A stretch of DNA of 64,000 bases from DATARH01 sp035309005 (GCA_035309005.1 DATGFP010000015.1:62001-126000); one strand, 5' to 3'. Shown: positions 26,191 to 35,549, counted from the stretch's first letter. Translations and numbers: made by a program. The notes: a model not told the origin generated them from the sequence alone.

Positions 26191-27402
26191 ATGCCGCGGT
26201 TCCACTATCGTGCGTTGCGGCCGACCGGCAGCGAGATTGCAGGCGAGCTCCTCGCCGGCGACGAGCGCGAGGCGGCCAGCAGGCTGCAGGCGCTCGGCAG
26301 CTATCCGGTCGAGATCACCGCGGCGGCGGGGCGCAACCGGCTTGGCTCGCGTTTGCTGGGTGGCGGGCATCGCATCTGCTCGCGCGATCTGGTCCTCTTC
26401 ACCCAGCAGCTGGCCACCCTGGTCTCGGCAGGGGTTGCGCTCGACCGCAGTCTGGGGCTGGTCGCCACAGGCCACGGCCGGACCGCGGCGCGGCGCCTTG
26501 CCGCCGAGCTGCGTGCGGCGGTCAACCGCGGCGAGAGCCTGTCTGATGCCTGCGCTAGCCACCCGGCGCTGCCACGCCATTATGCGATGTTTGTCGCTGC
26601 CGGCGAGGCGCGCGGCGATATCGGCGCCAGCCTCGGCCGCCTGGCGCAGGTTCTCGAGCGTGGCCGCGCTGCCTCTCGCGCCCTGCTCGACGCGCTGGTC
26701 TATCCGGTCAGCGTCATGGTGGTGGGCTGCGTCTCGGTGTCCTTTCTGCTCGGCTTTGTGCTGCCCCGTTTCCAGGTGTTGTTGACCAGCTTTCAGCGCG
26801 AACCGCCCTTGGCGATGCGCTGGCTGCTAACGCTCTCCGAGGCGTTTCAAGAGCTTGCCCTGCCGGCGGCCATCCTCAGTCTCGCGGCGATCGCCTTCAT
26901 CGTCATCCGCGGCCGCGATGCCGCCTTCCGCCTTGCCTGCCACCGGCGATTGCTGGCGTTGCCCTGGCTCGGCGGGTTAATCGGGAAGCTTGAGGCGGAG
27001 CGGCTGCTTTACCTGTTGGGCAATCTTGTCGCCGCCGGCGTCCAGTTGCCCGGGGCCGTCGCCGCGACCCGCGCCGCGATGGCCAGCGAGGCTTTTCGCG
27101 CTGCTCTGGCGGTGACCCAGCAGGGCATCGAGCGTGGCGACAGCGTCGCCACCGCCCTCGGCGCCAGCGGTGTGCTGCCAGATGTGGCGGCGGAACTCGT
27201 GCAGATCGGCGAGGAGACCGGTGCGCTCGCGCCGATGCTACTCAATGCCGGGGAGGTGTTGCGGCGCGAATTCGAGACGACGAGCCTCGAGTTGATCGCG
27301 CTGGTAACGCCGGTTTCGATCGTCCTGCTCGGTTTATTAATCGGTGCGGTCGCCGCCGCCATTCTCGGAACGGTGATGGAGGTTTACGACGTTGCGGTTT
27401 GA
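26191..27402 (+). CDS. gspF: Type II secretion inner-membrane platform protein GspF
   Basis: The 403-residue protein has two copies of the GspF/PilC domain (about residues 65-190 and 265-390), each ending in membrane helices, plus the N-terminal extension usual in the family (FHYRALRPTGSEIAGELLAGDE). GspF forms the membrane platform under the growing pseudopilus and contacts GspE. It starts three bases after the gspE stop and overlaps the downstream gene by 11 bases. Confidence 0.9.
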   Translation: MPRFHYRALRPTGSEIAGELLAGDEREAASRLQALGSYPVEITAAAGRNRLGSRLLGGGHRICSRDLVLFTQQLATLVSAGVALDRSLGLVATGHGRTAARRLAAELRAAVNRGESLSDACASHPALPRHYAMFVAAGEARGDIGASLGRLAQVLERGRAASRALLDALVYPVSVMVVGCVSVSFLLGFVLPRFQVLLTSFQREPPLAMRWLLTLSEAFQELALPAAILSLAAIAFIVIRGRDAAFRLACHRRLLALPWLGGLIGKLEAERLLYLLGNLVAAGVQLPGAVAATRAAMASEAFRAALAVTQQGIERGDSVATALGASGVLPDVAAELVQIGEETGALAPMLLNAGEVLRREFETTSLELIALVTPVSIVLLGLLIGAVAAAILGTVMEVYDVAV

Positions 27403-27820
27403 GCGCCGCCCGGCCGATGCGGGATTCACCCTGGTCGAGCTGCTTGTGGTGGTGGCGATCCTTGCGCTCTCGGTCGGATTGGTAATGCCGCGGCTCGGCA
27501 ATTCGCTGCGGCGCGCCGCGCTCGACGGGTCGACGAGCGAAATCCGGGCGGCGTTGCGCGCGGCCCGCGCCGCGGCTATCGCGCAGGGGCGGGTCAGCGT
27601 CTTTCGCGGTGACAGCGCCGGCAACGGCTATTGGATCGACGGCAAATACGACCGCCTCCTCGCGGCTGCCGATTCCCGGTTGCCGGTGACCATTGCCGGC
27701 CGGGTGTCGTTCTTTCCATGGGGCGGTTCGTCAGGCGGGCGCATCCGGATCGATGGACCGCAGGGCCGGCGCGAAATCATCGTCGACGCGGTGACCGGAC
27801 GTGGCCGCGGTCAGCCCTAG
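27392..27820 (+). CDS. gspH: Type II secretion minor pseudopilin, GspH-like
   Basis: The 142-residue prepilin has a short basic leader and the class III cleavage site G-FTLVELLVV (G at about residue 11), followed by a hydrophobic helix. The helix after it (EIRAALRAARAAAIAQG) and the beta-rich C-terminus with a DG-x-QGRREI segment match GspH better than the major pseudopilin GspG. The start is a TTG at 27392, eight bases after a GGAGG site that lies within gspF. There is no ATG in a suitable place, so this site decides the start. Confidence 0.75.
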   Translation: MRFERRPADAGFTLVELLVVVAILALSVGLVMPRLGNSLRRAALDGSTSEIRAALRAARAAAIAQGRVSVFRGDSAGNGYWIDGKYDRLLAAADSRLPVTIAGRVSFFPWGGSSGGRIRIDGPQGRREIIVDAVTGRGRGQP

Positions 27821-28229
27821 GGCCGGCAATTCCGGCGGCTTCACCCTGATCGAGGTGCTGGTCGTGCTGGTCGTGGCCGGGCTGGCGCTGAGCGCGATCG
27901 CCGGGGTTTTCGGCAACGGTCTTCTCGGCGCCCAGGCGAGCACCGAGGTCGCGACGGCACTGACGCTCGCCAACGGGGAAATAGCCACGGCCGGTGCGGT
28001 CGAACCGCTGCGGCCGAGCAACCGCAGCGGGAGTTTCGCCGGGCGCTTCCTTTGGCACCTGCGGATCACCCCTTACGACGATCCGCAGGCGCACGAGGCG
28101 GGCGCCGTCGATCAGCCGCTGCCGGCGCTGCGGCTCTATCGGGTCGAGGTGGCGGTCGCGTGGAGCGAAGGGACGCGGCGGCGCCAGCTGACGCTGTCGA
28201 CGCTGCGCCTCGGACCCGCGCCGCCATGA
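27801..28229 (+). CDS. gspI: Type II secretion minor pseudopilin, GspI-like
   Basis: The 142-residue prepilin has the cleavage site G-FTLIEVLVV near residue 13 and a hydrophobic helix. The IEVLVVL-x-VAGLALSAI pattern and the third position in the operon fit GspI, a tip pseudopilin that packs with GspJ and GspK. The start is GTG 27801, inside the upstream gene. Its stop overlaps the gspJ start by four bases. Confidence 0.7.
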   Translation: MAAVSPRAGNSGGFTLIEVLVVLVVAGLALSAIAGVFGNGLLGAQASTEVATALTLANGEIATAGAVEPLRPSNRSGSFAGRFLWHLRITPYDDPQAHEAGAVDQPLPALRLYRVEVAVAWSEGTRRRQLTLSTLRLGPAPP

Positions 28230-28834
28230 CCGGACGGGTCGCCTTGGCGGCCGGCCGTGCCGGGATTGCCGGCTTTACGCTCGTCGAAGTCATGGTGGCG
28301 CTGGCGCTCACCGGCCTCGTCAGCCTGGTCATGCTGCAAGGGGTCGCGCTGGCGGCACACGGGCTGGACCGTCTGTCGCAGCGCTCGGAGCGGCTCGACG
28401 AGCGTCGCGGCCTCGAAACGCTGATGGGCCGAGCGCTTGCCACGGCCGTTGCGGTGCCGGCCTCCGACGGCGCACCTGCTTTTGTCGGACGCCCGACCAG
28501 CGTCGCCTTCCTCAGCGTCGCCGATGATGGCGGGCCCGGCCTCTATCGGATTACCCTGGCGCTCGGCCGGGTCGGCTCGCAGCCGGCGGTGACCCTGACC
28601 CGCCGGCGGGCGGAGGGCTCCGTCATGCCGCGCCGCGAGGAGAGCGTGCTGGTGAACGACGTGCGGGCATTCGGCATCGCCTACTTCGGCGCGGTTTCGC
28701 CGGGTGCCGATCCCGCCTGGCATCGGCATTGGGAGGGGGTGAGCTACCTGCCGCAGCTGGTGCGGATCATTGTCGAGAGGATTGGCGGCCGCGAGGAGCC
28801 ACCGATCGTGCTGCGGTTGAGTGATGCCGGCTGA
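28226..28834 (+). CDS. gspJ: Type II secretion minor pseudopilin, GspJ-like
   Basis: The 202-residue prepilin has the cleavage site G-FTLVEVMVALALTG near residue 16. Its larger size and the later PTSVAFLSV and PQLVRIIVERIGG segments match GspJ, part of the pseudopilus tip complex. ATG 28226 overlaps the gspI stop. The 3' end overlaps gspK by eleven bases. Confidence 0.75.
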   Translation: MTGRVALAAGRAGIAGFTLVEVMVALALTGLVSLVMLQGVALAAHGLDRLSQRSERLDERRGLETLMGRALATAVAVPASDGAPAFVGRPTSVAFLSVADDGGPGLYRITLALGRVGSQPAVTLTRRRAEGSVMPRREESVLVNDVRAFGIAYFGAVSPGADPAWHRHWEGVSYLPQLVRIIVERIGGREEPPIVLRLSDAG

Positions 28835-29750
28835 ACCCGGGTGCGTCACCGGCAGGCGGCGAAACGAAGCCGGCTCCATCACGCTGCTGGCGCTGTGGAG
28901 CGTCGCGATCATCGCGTTGCTGCTGGCCGGCGCGATCATGACGACCCGCACCGACCTGCGGACCACGCAAAATGCGATCGCCGAAGGCCAGGCGCGCCTC
29001 GCCGCCGAGGCCGGCACGCAACTCGGCATCGCGCGCCTGCTTCGCCGGCGGGCCGCGGGGGAATTGGTTTTCGACGGCAAGCCCGAGCCGTGGCGCGACG
29101 GTGGGGCCGAGGTGGAGATCGCGATCGTCGACGAAGCGGGCAAGATCGACCTCAACGTGGCGCCGCTCGAGCTTCTATCCGGCCTTCTCGTCGCGGTCGG
29201 CCGTCCGCCCGAAGAGGCCCTGCTGCTCGCCTGCAACATCCTGGATTGGCGCGGCGATGCCGCCCCCGCCTGCCCGGAGCGCGATGCCGCCGCTGGAGGG
29301 CCTCGGCAGCGTTTCATCGTCCCGGAAGAACTGGCGGACGTGCCGGGCGTTGACGAAGCGCTCTACGAGGCGGTCGCGGATTATGTGACCGTGGCGACGC
29401 GCGCTTCGGCAATCGATCCGCTGGTCGCCGCACGGCCGGTCCTGTTGGCGATCCCCGGCGCGACCGCGACGGTCGTCGACACATTCCTCGAGACCCGCGC
29501 GCAGTGGCGTGACGTCCCCGCGGCGCCGAGCGGCGTCGGTCTGGCCGCAGCAATCCCGTTCCTGACCACCAGCCCGGCGCGCGAGTTCACGTTAGAGGCG
29601 GTCGCGACAACTGTTTCGGGCGGGCGCTATCGCGCCGACCTGCTGATTCGGCTGACCGACCGTGCCGCGCATCCCTACGAAGTCTTGGCATCGCGCGCGC
29701 CGCCTGTCGATCGCGGCCGCGTCTCGCCGCCGCTGCGGCGGGTGCCATAG
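28824..29750 (+). CDS. gspK: Type II secretion pseudopilin GspK
   Basis: The product (308 residues from ATG 28824; a GTG at 28821 would add one) is the large tip pseudopilin. Its prepilin segment is atypical, EAGSITLLALWSVAIIALLL, with S-I after the cleavage glycine and without the usual phenylalanine. The helix-hairpin-like GKIDLNVAPLELLSGLLVAV motif (about residues 110-130) and the ILDWRGD region are characteristic of GspK. It caps the pseudopilus with GspI and GspJ. Confidence 0.85.
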   Translation: MPAEPGCVTGRRRNEAGSITLLALWSVAIIALLLAGAIMTTRTDLRTTQNAIAEGQARLAAEAGTQLGIARLLRRRAAGELVFDGKPEPWRDGGAEVEIAIVDEAGKIDLNVAPLELLSGLLVAVGRPPEEALLLACNILDWRGDAAPACPERDAAAGGPRQRFIVPEELADVPGVDEALYEAVADYVTVATRASAIDPLVAARPVLLAIPGATATVVDTFLETRAQWRDVPAAPSGVGLAAAIPFLTTSPAREFTLEAVATTVSGGRYRADLLIRLTDRAAHPYEVLASRAPPVDRGRVSPPLRRVP

Positions 29751-29797
29751 AATAGTGCGGCCGTTGGCGCTGTGCCGGCTGGGAGCGGTCGAGCCCG

Positions 29798-30889
29798 ATG
29801 AGCGTCTTCGTAAGTGATCCGCTGGGAGATGCGCATCGCCACGCGAGCGGCGCACTTGCCTGGTGGCTCGGTGAGTTGCGTTCGGCCTTTGCCGACGCCG
29901 CGCGTTGGGTGCGCTCGCTCGACCGTAATGCACTGACGCTCGAGGCGGGTGAACAACAGTGGATTTTGCGCCGCAAGCACCGGCTGCTCGGCAAGATCGA
30001 TTGGCAGTCGGCAGGTGATGAAGGCCGCCGGCAGCGGCTGCGGGAATTGACCATAGCAGTTGGTCGATCGGCGGCGCTGTGCCTCGAGATCCCGCCCGAA
30101 CGGTTGCTGAGTAAGGTGATCGATTTGCCAGCCCGGGCGCACGCCCAGCTGGACCGTATTCTGTCGTTTGAAATCGCCCGGCATTTCCCGTTTCCGGCCG
30201 AGCGAGTGTTTTACCGCTACCGCGTCATTGGGCGTTCCGGCACGGCCGCAGCGGCACCGTCCGTGTCGGTCGAGATCGTCGCGGTGCCGCGCGATGTCGT
30301 CGCCTCGATTGCCGGCGAACTTGCCGCCGCGGGACTGCGGGTCGACGCAATCGCGCTGCGCGCCGCGCCGGGGACGGCGCCGCTCTTTCTCGGTCGCGAA
30401 GCGCCGGATCCGCCGCAATCGACGGCACGGACCAGCCGCCTGCTTGCTGCCGGGGTGGCAATGATGGCCCTGATAGCCGCGGTTTCGTGGCCGCTGGCGC
30501 AGCAGGTTCGCCTCGCCGCGATGGAGCGCGAGGTCGCGGCGCTGAAACCGACCGCCGAGGCGGCGCTGCGCGCCCGTACCGAGCGGCAGCGCGCGCGCGG
30601 TCAGGCAGCGGCAATCGCCCAGCTCCTCGCCGAACGCCCGCCGCTGATCGCGGTTCTCGACGTGCTGAGCCGAGTGGTGCCGGACGGTTCGTGGCTGACC
30701 TCACTGTCGATCAGCGGTCGCGAAGTCGTGCTGCAGGGGCTGAGCCCCTCGGCGGCGGCAATTGCCCTGGCGCTCGGGCGGGACCCGCATTTCGGCAGCG
30801 TCGTCTTCCGTTCGCCCGTTGCGCGCGATGCGGCGACAGGCCTTGAACACTTCGAGTTTGGCGCCACGCTCAAGGCGGCGGAGCGATGA
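29798..30889 (+). CDS. gspL: GspL-like assembly protein (PilM/PilN-type)
   Basis: The 363-residue protein has a soluble N-terminal half of actin-like PilM/GspL type, with LPARAHAQLDRILSFEIARHFPF (split here: LPARAHAQLD, then RILSFEIARHF) at about residues 110-130. A membrane helix (LLAAGVAMMALIAAVSWPLA, about 215-235) follows, then a coiled coil and a PilN-like periplasmic domain (VPDGSWLTSLSISGREVVL, about 294-312). GspL ties GspE to the membrane platform and binds GspM. It starts 47 bp after gspK and overlaps gspM by four bases. Confidence 0.75.
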   Translation: MSVFVSDPLGDAHRHASGALAWWLGELRSAFADAARWVRSLDRNALTLEAGEQQWILRRKHRLLGKIDWQSAGDEGRRQRLRELTIAVGRSAALCLEIPPERLLSKVIDLPARAHAQLDRILSFEIARHFPFPAERVFYRYRVIGRSGTAAAAPSVSVEIVAVPRDVVASIAGELAAAGLRVDAIALRAAPGTAPLFLGREAPDPPQSTARTSRLLAAGVAMMALIAAVSWPLAQQVRLAAMEREVAALKPTAEAALRARTERQRARGQAAAIAQLLAERPPLIAVLDVLSRVVPDGSWLTSLSISGREVVLQGLSPSAAAIALALGRDPHFGSVVFRSPVARDAATGLEHFEFGATLKAAER

Positions 30890-31440
30890 TCGCCGGAGGC
30901 CCGCTCGGTGGGCGCAGCCTGGCGCTGGGGCTGCTGGCGCTCGCCGTGCTGGCATTGTGGGCCGGGCCGGTGAGCGCCTATTTTGGCCTGATCGGCAGCA
31001 GCTCCGAACAGCTCGTGCAACAGGCCCGGTTGCTGCAACGCTATCGGGCGCTCGCCAGCCTGCCCCCCGCTGCCGCTATGGCGGCAACCAGTCCGGGTGT
31101 GGCGGGGTTGACGTTGCCGCCTGTCCCTGAGGCGCAGGCGGTCGCGCTGTTGCAGGAGAGCGTCAAGAAGGCAGCGAGCGCCAGCCAGGTCGAGATCCGC
31201 AGCTTGCAAGTGCTGCGCCGCGATACCCTATCCGGTGCCGAGCGGATCGGCGTGCGGACCAGCGCCGCCGGCGACACGGGCGGCCTCGCCCGTTTCCTAT
31301 TCGCGATCGAGGCGGCGCGGCCGCTAATGTACGTCGACAACCTGCAGGTGCAGGCGCATCCCGCCCTCCCGGGCACGGCGACCAAGGCGCTTGATTTCCA
31401 GCTGGATATGTCGAGCTTCGCGGCGAGCGCCGCGCGATGA
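30886..31440 (+). CDS. gspM: GspM-like assembly protein
   Basis: The 184-residue protein has one N-terminal membrane helix (LALGLLALAVLALWAGPV), a coiled region and a small periplasmic ferredoxin-like domain with GLARFLFAIEAARPLMYVDN (about residues 128-147). This is typical of the GspM type II family (PF10741). It starts in the gspL stop (ATGA), and its own stop overlaps the next start in the same way. Confidence 0.7.
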   Translation: MIAGGPLGGRSLALGLLALAVLALWAGPVSAYFGLIGSSSEQLVQQARLLQRYRALASLPPAAAMAATSPGVAGLTLPPVPEAQAVALLQESVKKAASASQVEIRSLQVLRRDTLSGAERIGVRTSAAGDTGGLARFLFAIEAARPLMYVDNLQVQAHPALPGTATKALDFQLDMSSFAASAAR

Positions 31441-31943
31441 AGCTGACGCTGCCGCCGTGGTTGCTGCTGCATCCCACGTTCGCCGGTGCGACGCTGCTGC
31501 TGCTAGTGCTGGCGGCTTACCCATGGCTGGCGCCGATATCCGCGCCGGCGGGCTTGGCAGCCGCTGCCGAGGCGCGGCCTGCGACACTGCAGATCAGCCC
31601 GCTGCCGCCGCTGCGAATGTTTGCGGCGGTCTTCGAGCGGCCGTTGTTTTCGACTACCCGCCGGCCCTCTCCGGCCGAGCCAATTTCGCCCGGCGCCGGC
31701 AGTGTCGCTGGGCGCTACCAGCTGCTCGGCGTCGTCAGCGCCGGCGGCGACCGGCGCGCCCTCGTCGCCGACGGCGCCCGCCGCTTCGAGGTCGTCGCCG
31801 GCGCGACGCTCGATGGCTGGACGGTTGCCCGGATCGAGCACGACCGACTCGTTTTGTCTCTCGCGGGCGATGAGCGGGTGCTGCGGCTGCGTCGGGCAAG
31901 TGCCTCGCCTACCGAGCCGCCGTCCGTGACGCCGGGGCGTTAA
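31437..31943 (+). CDS. GspC/GspN-like periplasmic connector protein
   Basis: The 168-residue protein has one N-terminal membrane helix (FAGATLLLLVLAAYPWLAPI) and a periplasmic domain with the homology-region pattern FERPLFSTTRRP (about residues 65-76) and YQLLGVVSAGGDRRALV (about 93-109). This pattern is shared by GspC, which links the inner-membrane platform to the secretin, and by GspN-type proteins. It is the last gene of the operon and has no PDZ domain. I cannot choose between GspC and GspN. Confidence 0.6.
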   Translation: MKLTLPPWLLLHPTFAGATLLLLVLAAYPWLAPISAPAGLAAAAEARPATLQISPLPPLRMFAAVFERPLFSTTRRPSPAEPISPGAGSVAGRYQLLGVVSAGGDRRALVADGARRFEVVAGATLDGWTVARIEHDRLVLSLAGDERVLRLRRASASPTEPPSVTPGR

Positions 31944-32545
31944 TCCACGCGCTCATGTTATAATCACGCCCTTGTCATTCGACCTTCGGCCACGCCGTGG
32001 GCTTTCTGATGGTCGCGATCGCTGCCGCGATTGTCGCGCGGGTTGTTGGGCACGCATCCGATCGGTTGCCTACTGCACCTTGCTGGCGGCGGCGAAAGTG
32101 GGCGGCCGGAAGGCTCGCTCCTGGCCTCCAAGTCCATCAGCGAGGTCCCAGCCAGCCCTTATATTAGCCTCCCGCAGGATTCCGACGACAATCTCGTACA
32201 TATTTCGGGGCCGCACCACGGCGGCAAAAGCACGGTCACAACCGCCTGCTCTCCGCTTTGCCGCCCGATCGCCGCGAGGCTTCGTCCAATTCGCTGCACG
32301 CAGCACGAGGGCTGTGCGACAGTGTCCGCTCGCTCGGCGCCCGATGCGCCGTCTGCCAGCCTTGAAATGCATTTCTGATTCGACCCTGCGGGCCGCAGTT
32401 GAGCGCCGCGGCGCCTCCTTGTAGTTCGAGCATTTTCGCGAGCAAGCGGCTAACGATCGCTGCCCAGATGCGCTCCCCGAGCGTATCGTGCGACAGGCTG
32501 ATTGAGCTATTTAGTTAGCGGTCCGACCGCCGCGGCGGGGACGCG
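31944..32545. other. 602-bp gap with no gene seen
   Basis: Several open frames of 70-150 codons exist on both strands, but none has a protein-like composition, a ribosome binding site or a recognisable motif. A TATAAT occurs in the left part without a matching -35 box. The promoter of the P-type ATPase is probably in the right part, but I cannot place it. Confidence 0.5.
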
Positions 32546-35164
32546 ATGCGACGTCGAAAGGCCGCCGGCCCGATTGGATGGACGGTTCAATCTCCTGCTC
32601 GGCTCCATCCGGTGACGTCAAACGATGACGCGCAAGACGGCAGCTCTCGGCGCGGGCTGACGGCGCGAGAGGTGGCCGAGCGCCTTGCCGCCGAAGGCCC
32701 CAATCTCCTGCCGCGGCCGGAAAGCCGCAACCTGATCGGCATCATCAGCGAAATTCTGCGTGAACCGATGTTCGCGCTGCTGCTTGGTGCGGGAGCCGTT
32801 TACTTGCTGCTCGGAGACCTCAAGGAAGCGGTCATCCTCTCCCTGTTCGCCTGCACCTCGGTCGGCATCGCGGTGGTTCAGGAAGCCCGCACCGAGCGGG
32901 TACTCGAAAGCCTGCGTGATCTGACCAGTCCGCGCGCGCTGGTCATCCGCGACGGCGCCGAGACGCGCATCGCGGGCACCGAGGTTGTCCGAGGCGACCT
33001 GATCGTCATCGCCGAGGGGGACCGGGTTCCGGCCGATGCGACGGTGCTCGAGGCGTCCGACTTGATGACCGACGAGTCGCTGCTCACCGGCGAGTCGGCG
33101 CCAGTGCGCAAGCTGGCCTCGCCCGGGGCGCCATCGAGCCGGCCGGGCGGAGACGATCTGCCTTACGTCTATTGGGGAACTCTGGTCGTTCGCGGTCACG
33201 GCCGCGCGGAGGCGACCGCGACCGGCCCACGCAGCGAAATCGGCAAGATCGGTGTGGCCATCACCCGGATCGAGACCGAGCCACCACGGCTGCAGGCCGA
33301 GACTGCCCGCCTGGTGCGCCGTTTCGCAGCGGTAAGCCTCAGTCTCAGCGCCGTCGCGGTGCTGCTTTATGGGCTGCTGCGTGGCGGTTGGCTCGATGCG
33401 GTGCTGAATGGCATTGCGCTCGGCATGTCGATGCTGCCGGAGGAGTTTCCGCTCGTGCTCACCGTGTTCATGGTCATGGGTGCGTGGCGGATGTCGCGCG
33501 CCAGGGTCCTGACCCGGCGGGTGTCGGCGATCGAGACACTCGGTGCTGCAACCGTGCTGTGCACGGACAAGACCGGCACGCTGACCCAGAACCGAATGAC
33601 AATCGTCGAACTGCGCGCCGGGGCCGCGTTATGGCGCAAGGACGCCGGCAAGCCTTTGTCGGGCGAAATTGCCGACCTGGTCTGGCACGGCATTCTCGCC
33701 AGCCCGCGTGAACCGTTCGATCCAATGGAGAAGGCGTTCTACACGCTCGGCAGGGAAGCGACCTTGTCCGAGCTCGAATCGCATCACGGCCTGACACTCC
33801 AATGGGAATACGGCCTGCGCCCTGATCTTCTAGCCGTGACCAACGTGTGGAAAGGGCTGGACCGCGCCGAGCTGCTCGCCGCGGCCAAGGGCGCGCCGGA
33901 GGCTATCGCCGCGCTTTGCGGCCTATCGGGCGAAGACCGCGACCGCCTCGGCCGGGCGGTCGATGACATGGCGGGCGCCGGCATGCGCGTTCTCGGTGTC
34001 GCGCGGGCGGCGCTGCCGGCGGGTGCGGCCCGGCCGCAGTCACCGCGCGCCTTACCGTTCAAATTTCTCGGTCTGGTGGGATTGACCGATCCGCTGCGCC
34101 CGACAGTCCCGGCAGCCGTTCAGGAGTGCCGCTCGGCCGGGATCCGGGTGGTCATGATTACCGGAGACTACCCGCAGACCGCTCGCGCCATCGCCGCGCA
34201 GGCCGGCCTGGAGGCTACCGCGGTCGTTACCGGCGCCGAACTCGAAGGAATGAGCGACGCAACGCTGGCCGAGCGCGTCCGCACCGCGACGATCTTCGCC
34301 CGCACGATGCCCGAGCAGAAATTGCGCATCGTCCAGGCCCTTAAGGCCAATGGCGAAGTTGTCGCGATGACCGGCGATGGCGTCAACGACGCGTCGTCGC
34401 TAAAGGCTGCGCATATCGGCATCGCCATGGGCGGCCGTGGCACCGATGTTGCGCGCGAGGCGTCATCGCTCGTCCTGCTCGACGACGATTTTGCCTCGAT
34501 CGTCGGCGCGGTTCGCCTCGGCCGCCGGATCTACGACAATCTGCGCAAGGCCATGGCCTATATCCTGGCGGTCCACGTGCCGATCGCGGGCCTCGCCGTG
34601 ATCCCGCTGGTATTTGGCTTGCCGCTGATCTTCTGGCCTTTGCACATCGCCTTCCTCGAACTGGTCATCGACCCGATGTGCTCGATCGTCTTCGAGGCCG
34701 AGGGCGAGGAGCGCGAGATCATGCGGCGTCCACCGCGCGATCCCGGGCAGCCTCTCTTCACCGCCGGCCATATTGCCTGGAGCCTGGCGCAAGGTGGCGT
34801 CGTTCTGGCTTTCGTCGCGGGGTTGTTCGTCATCGTCTTGCGCCAGGGCTTTCCGGAGCAGGACGCACGCGCGCTGGTCTTTGCGGCACTGGTTGCGACC
34901 AACCTCGGGCTGGTGCTGATTAACCGTTCGCAGGTCGCGGGCTTGTGGGTGAGCCTTCGGCGCACCAACCCGGCGCTCTGGTGGGTTAGCGGCACGACCG
35001 CCGGCATCTTGATCGCGATCGTTTCGTTCCGGCCGGCCCGCGATCTCTTCCACTTTGGACCGCTCCACCCGGATGATGTTGCCCTTGCCCTCGCAAGCGG
35101 CGGCGCGGTCCTGGTGGTGCTCAGCCTCCTCAAGCGGATCGGCGCGTCCAGGCGCACGCCCTAG
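32546..35164 (+). CDS. Cation-transporting P-type ATPase
   Basis: The 872-residue protein is a P-type ATPase with a cation-ATPase N-domain (LTAREVAERLAAEGPNLLP), the TGES motif in the actuator domain (LLTGESAPV, about residue 188), the phosphorylation site CTDKTGTLT (Asp about 341), the TGDYP and TGDGVNDA hinge motifs (about 535 and 612) and about eight to ten membrane helices. The helix 4 motif is MLPEEFP, where calcium pumps have PEGLP. The ion is therefore uncertain (Ca2+, Mg2+ or another). There is no N-terminal heavy-metal domain and no CPC motif, which argues against a copper/zinc pump. It is the last chromosomal gene before the integrated element. Confidence 0.85.
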   Translation: MRRRKAAGPIGWTVQSPARLHPVTSNDDAQDGSSRRGLTAREVAERLAAEGPNLLPRPESRNLIGIISEILREPMFALLLGAGAVYLLLGDLKEAVILSLFACTSVGIAVVQEARTERVLESLRDLTSPRALVIRDGAETRIAGTEVVRGDLIVIAEGDRVPADATVLEASDLMTDESLLTGESAPVRKLASPGAPSSRPGGDDLPYVYWGTLVVRGHGRAEATATGPRSEIGKIGVAITRIETEPPRLQAETARLVRRFAAVSLSLSAVAVLLYGLLRGGWLDAVLNGIALGMSMLPEEFPLVLTVFMVMGAWRMSRARVLTRRVSAIETLGAATVLCTDKTGTLTQNRMTIVELRAGAALWRKDAGKPLSGEIADLVWHGILASPREPFDPMEKAFYTLGREATLSELESHHGLTLQWEYGLRPDLLAVTNVWKGLDRAELLAAAKGAPEAIAALCGLSGEDRDRLGRAVDDMAGAGMRVLGVARAALPAGAARPQSPRALPFKFLGLVGLTDPLRPTVPAAVQECRSAGIRVVMITGDYPQTARAIAAQAGLEATAVVTGAELEGMSDATLAERVRTATIFARTMPEQKLRIVQALKANGEVVAMTGDGVNDASSLKAAHIGIAMGGRGTDVAREASSLVLLDDDFASIVGAVRLGRRIYDNLRKAMAYILAVHVPIAGLAVIPLVFGLPLIFWPLHIAFLELVIDPMCSIVFEAEGEEREIMRRPPRDPGQPLFTAGHIAWSLAQGGVVLAFVAGLFVIVLRQGFPEQDARALVFAALVATNLGLVLINRSQVAGLWVSLRRTNPALWWVSGTTAGILIAIVSFRPARDLFHFGPLHPDDVALALASGGAVLVVLSLLKRIGASRRTP

Positions 35165-35225
35165 CGGTTCGTGCCCCGGATCTGAGCCAAGGCGAAGAGA
35201 CCCCACTTGCAACTCGGTAGTCTTG

Positions 35226-35273
35226 TTGGTGGGTGCAGCAGGACTCGAACCTGCGACCCGCTGATTAAGAGTC
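35226..35273. repeat. Left attachment site (detached tRNA-Lys 3' part)
   Basis: These 48 bases match the intact tRNA-Lys gene exactly, from one base beyond the CCA end through the T arm and variable loop to the anticodon loop, where identity stops. The remaining 5' part is absent, so this is not a tRNA gene. It is the original 3' end displaced by integration. Confidence 0.9.
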
Positions 35274-35303
35274 GCAGAAAAGCACAAAATCTAGTGCGTT
35301 GAT

Positions 35304-35549
35304 CGGACACGACAATGCCAATGGGTGCGCCGATAATCTAGGGGAACAGCGGACATTCCATGACGATCCGGTGATTTTCGTTGCCATCTTTGGACACCGC
35401 GCGCATATATGTGGCCGGACATCGGGCGGACACAGTTCCCGATTTGGTCACGGCGAGGCTGCAATGTCGGACACGAATGAAAATAAGGGCTTGATCGAAA
35501 AATCACACAAAACCGCAAAATCAGCGGGTGACGGCAGGCTGTCGGACAC
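35304..35549. promoter_or_regulatory. Left-end CGGACAY motif array
   Basis: Seven direct copies lie at 35304, 35350, 35391 (as TGGACAC), 35416, 35427, 35468 and 35543. The pair 35416/35427 is spaced 11 bp. They surround the integrase start. Integrase arm sites or Xis sites are the likely role. The same motif occurs at the right end and upstream of the gene at 40536. Confidence 0.6.

Noticed and set aside
27392..27820. Major pseudopilin GspG
   Set aside because: The cleavage site would fit, but the second helix and beta-rich C-terminus match GspH better, and the GspG calcium-loop pattern is not seen.
31972..32424. 150-codon ORF between the gsp operon and the ATPase
   Set aside because: Composition is not protein-like, no ribosome binding site, and several competing frames of similar length on both strands.
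35226..35273. Second tRNA-Lys gene
   Set aside because: Only the 3' part up to the anticodon loop is present; the 5' acceptor and D arm are missing. It is an attachment-site remnant.
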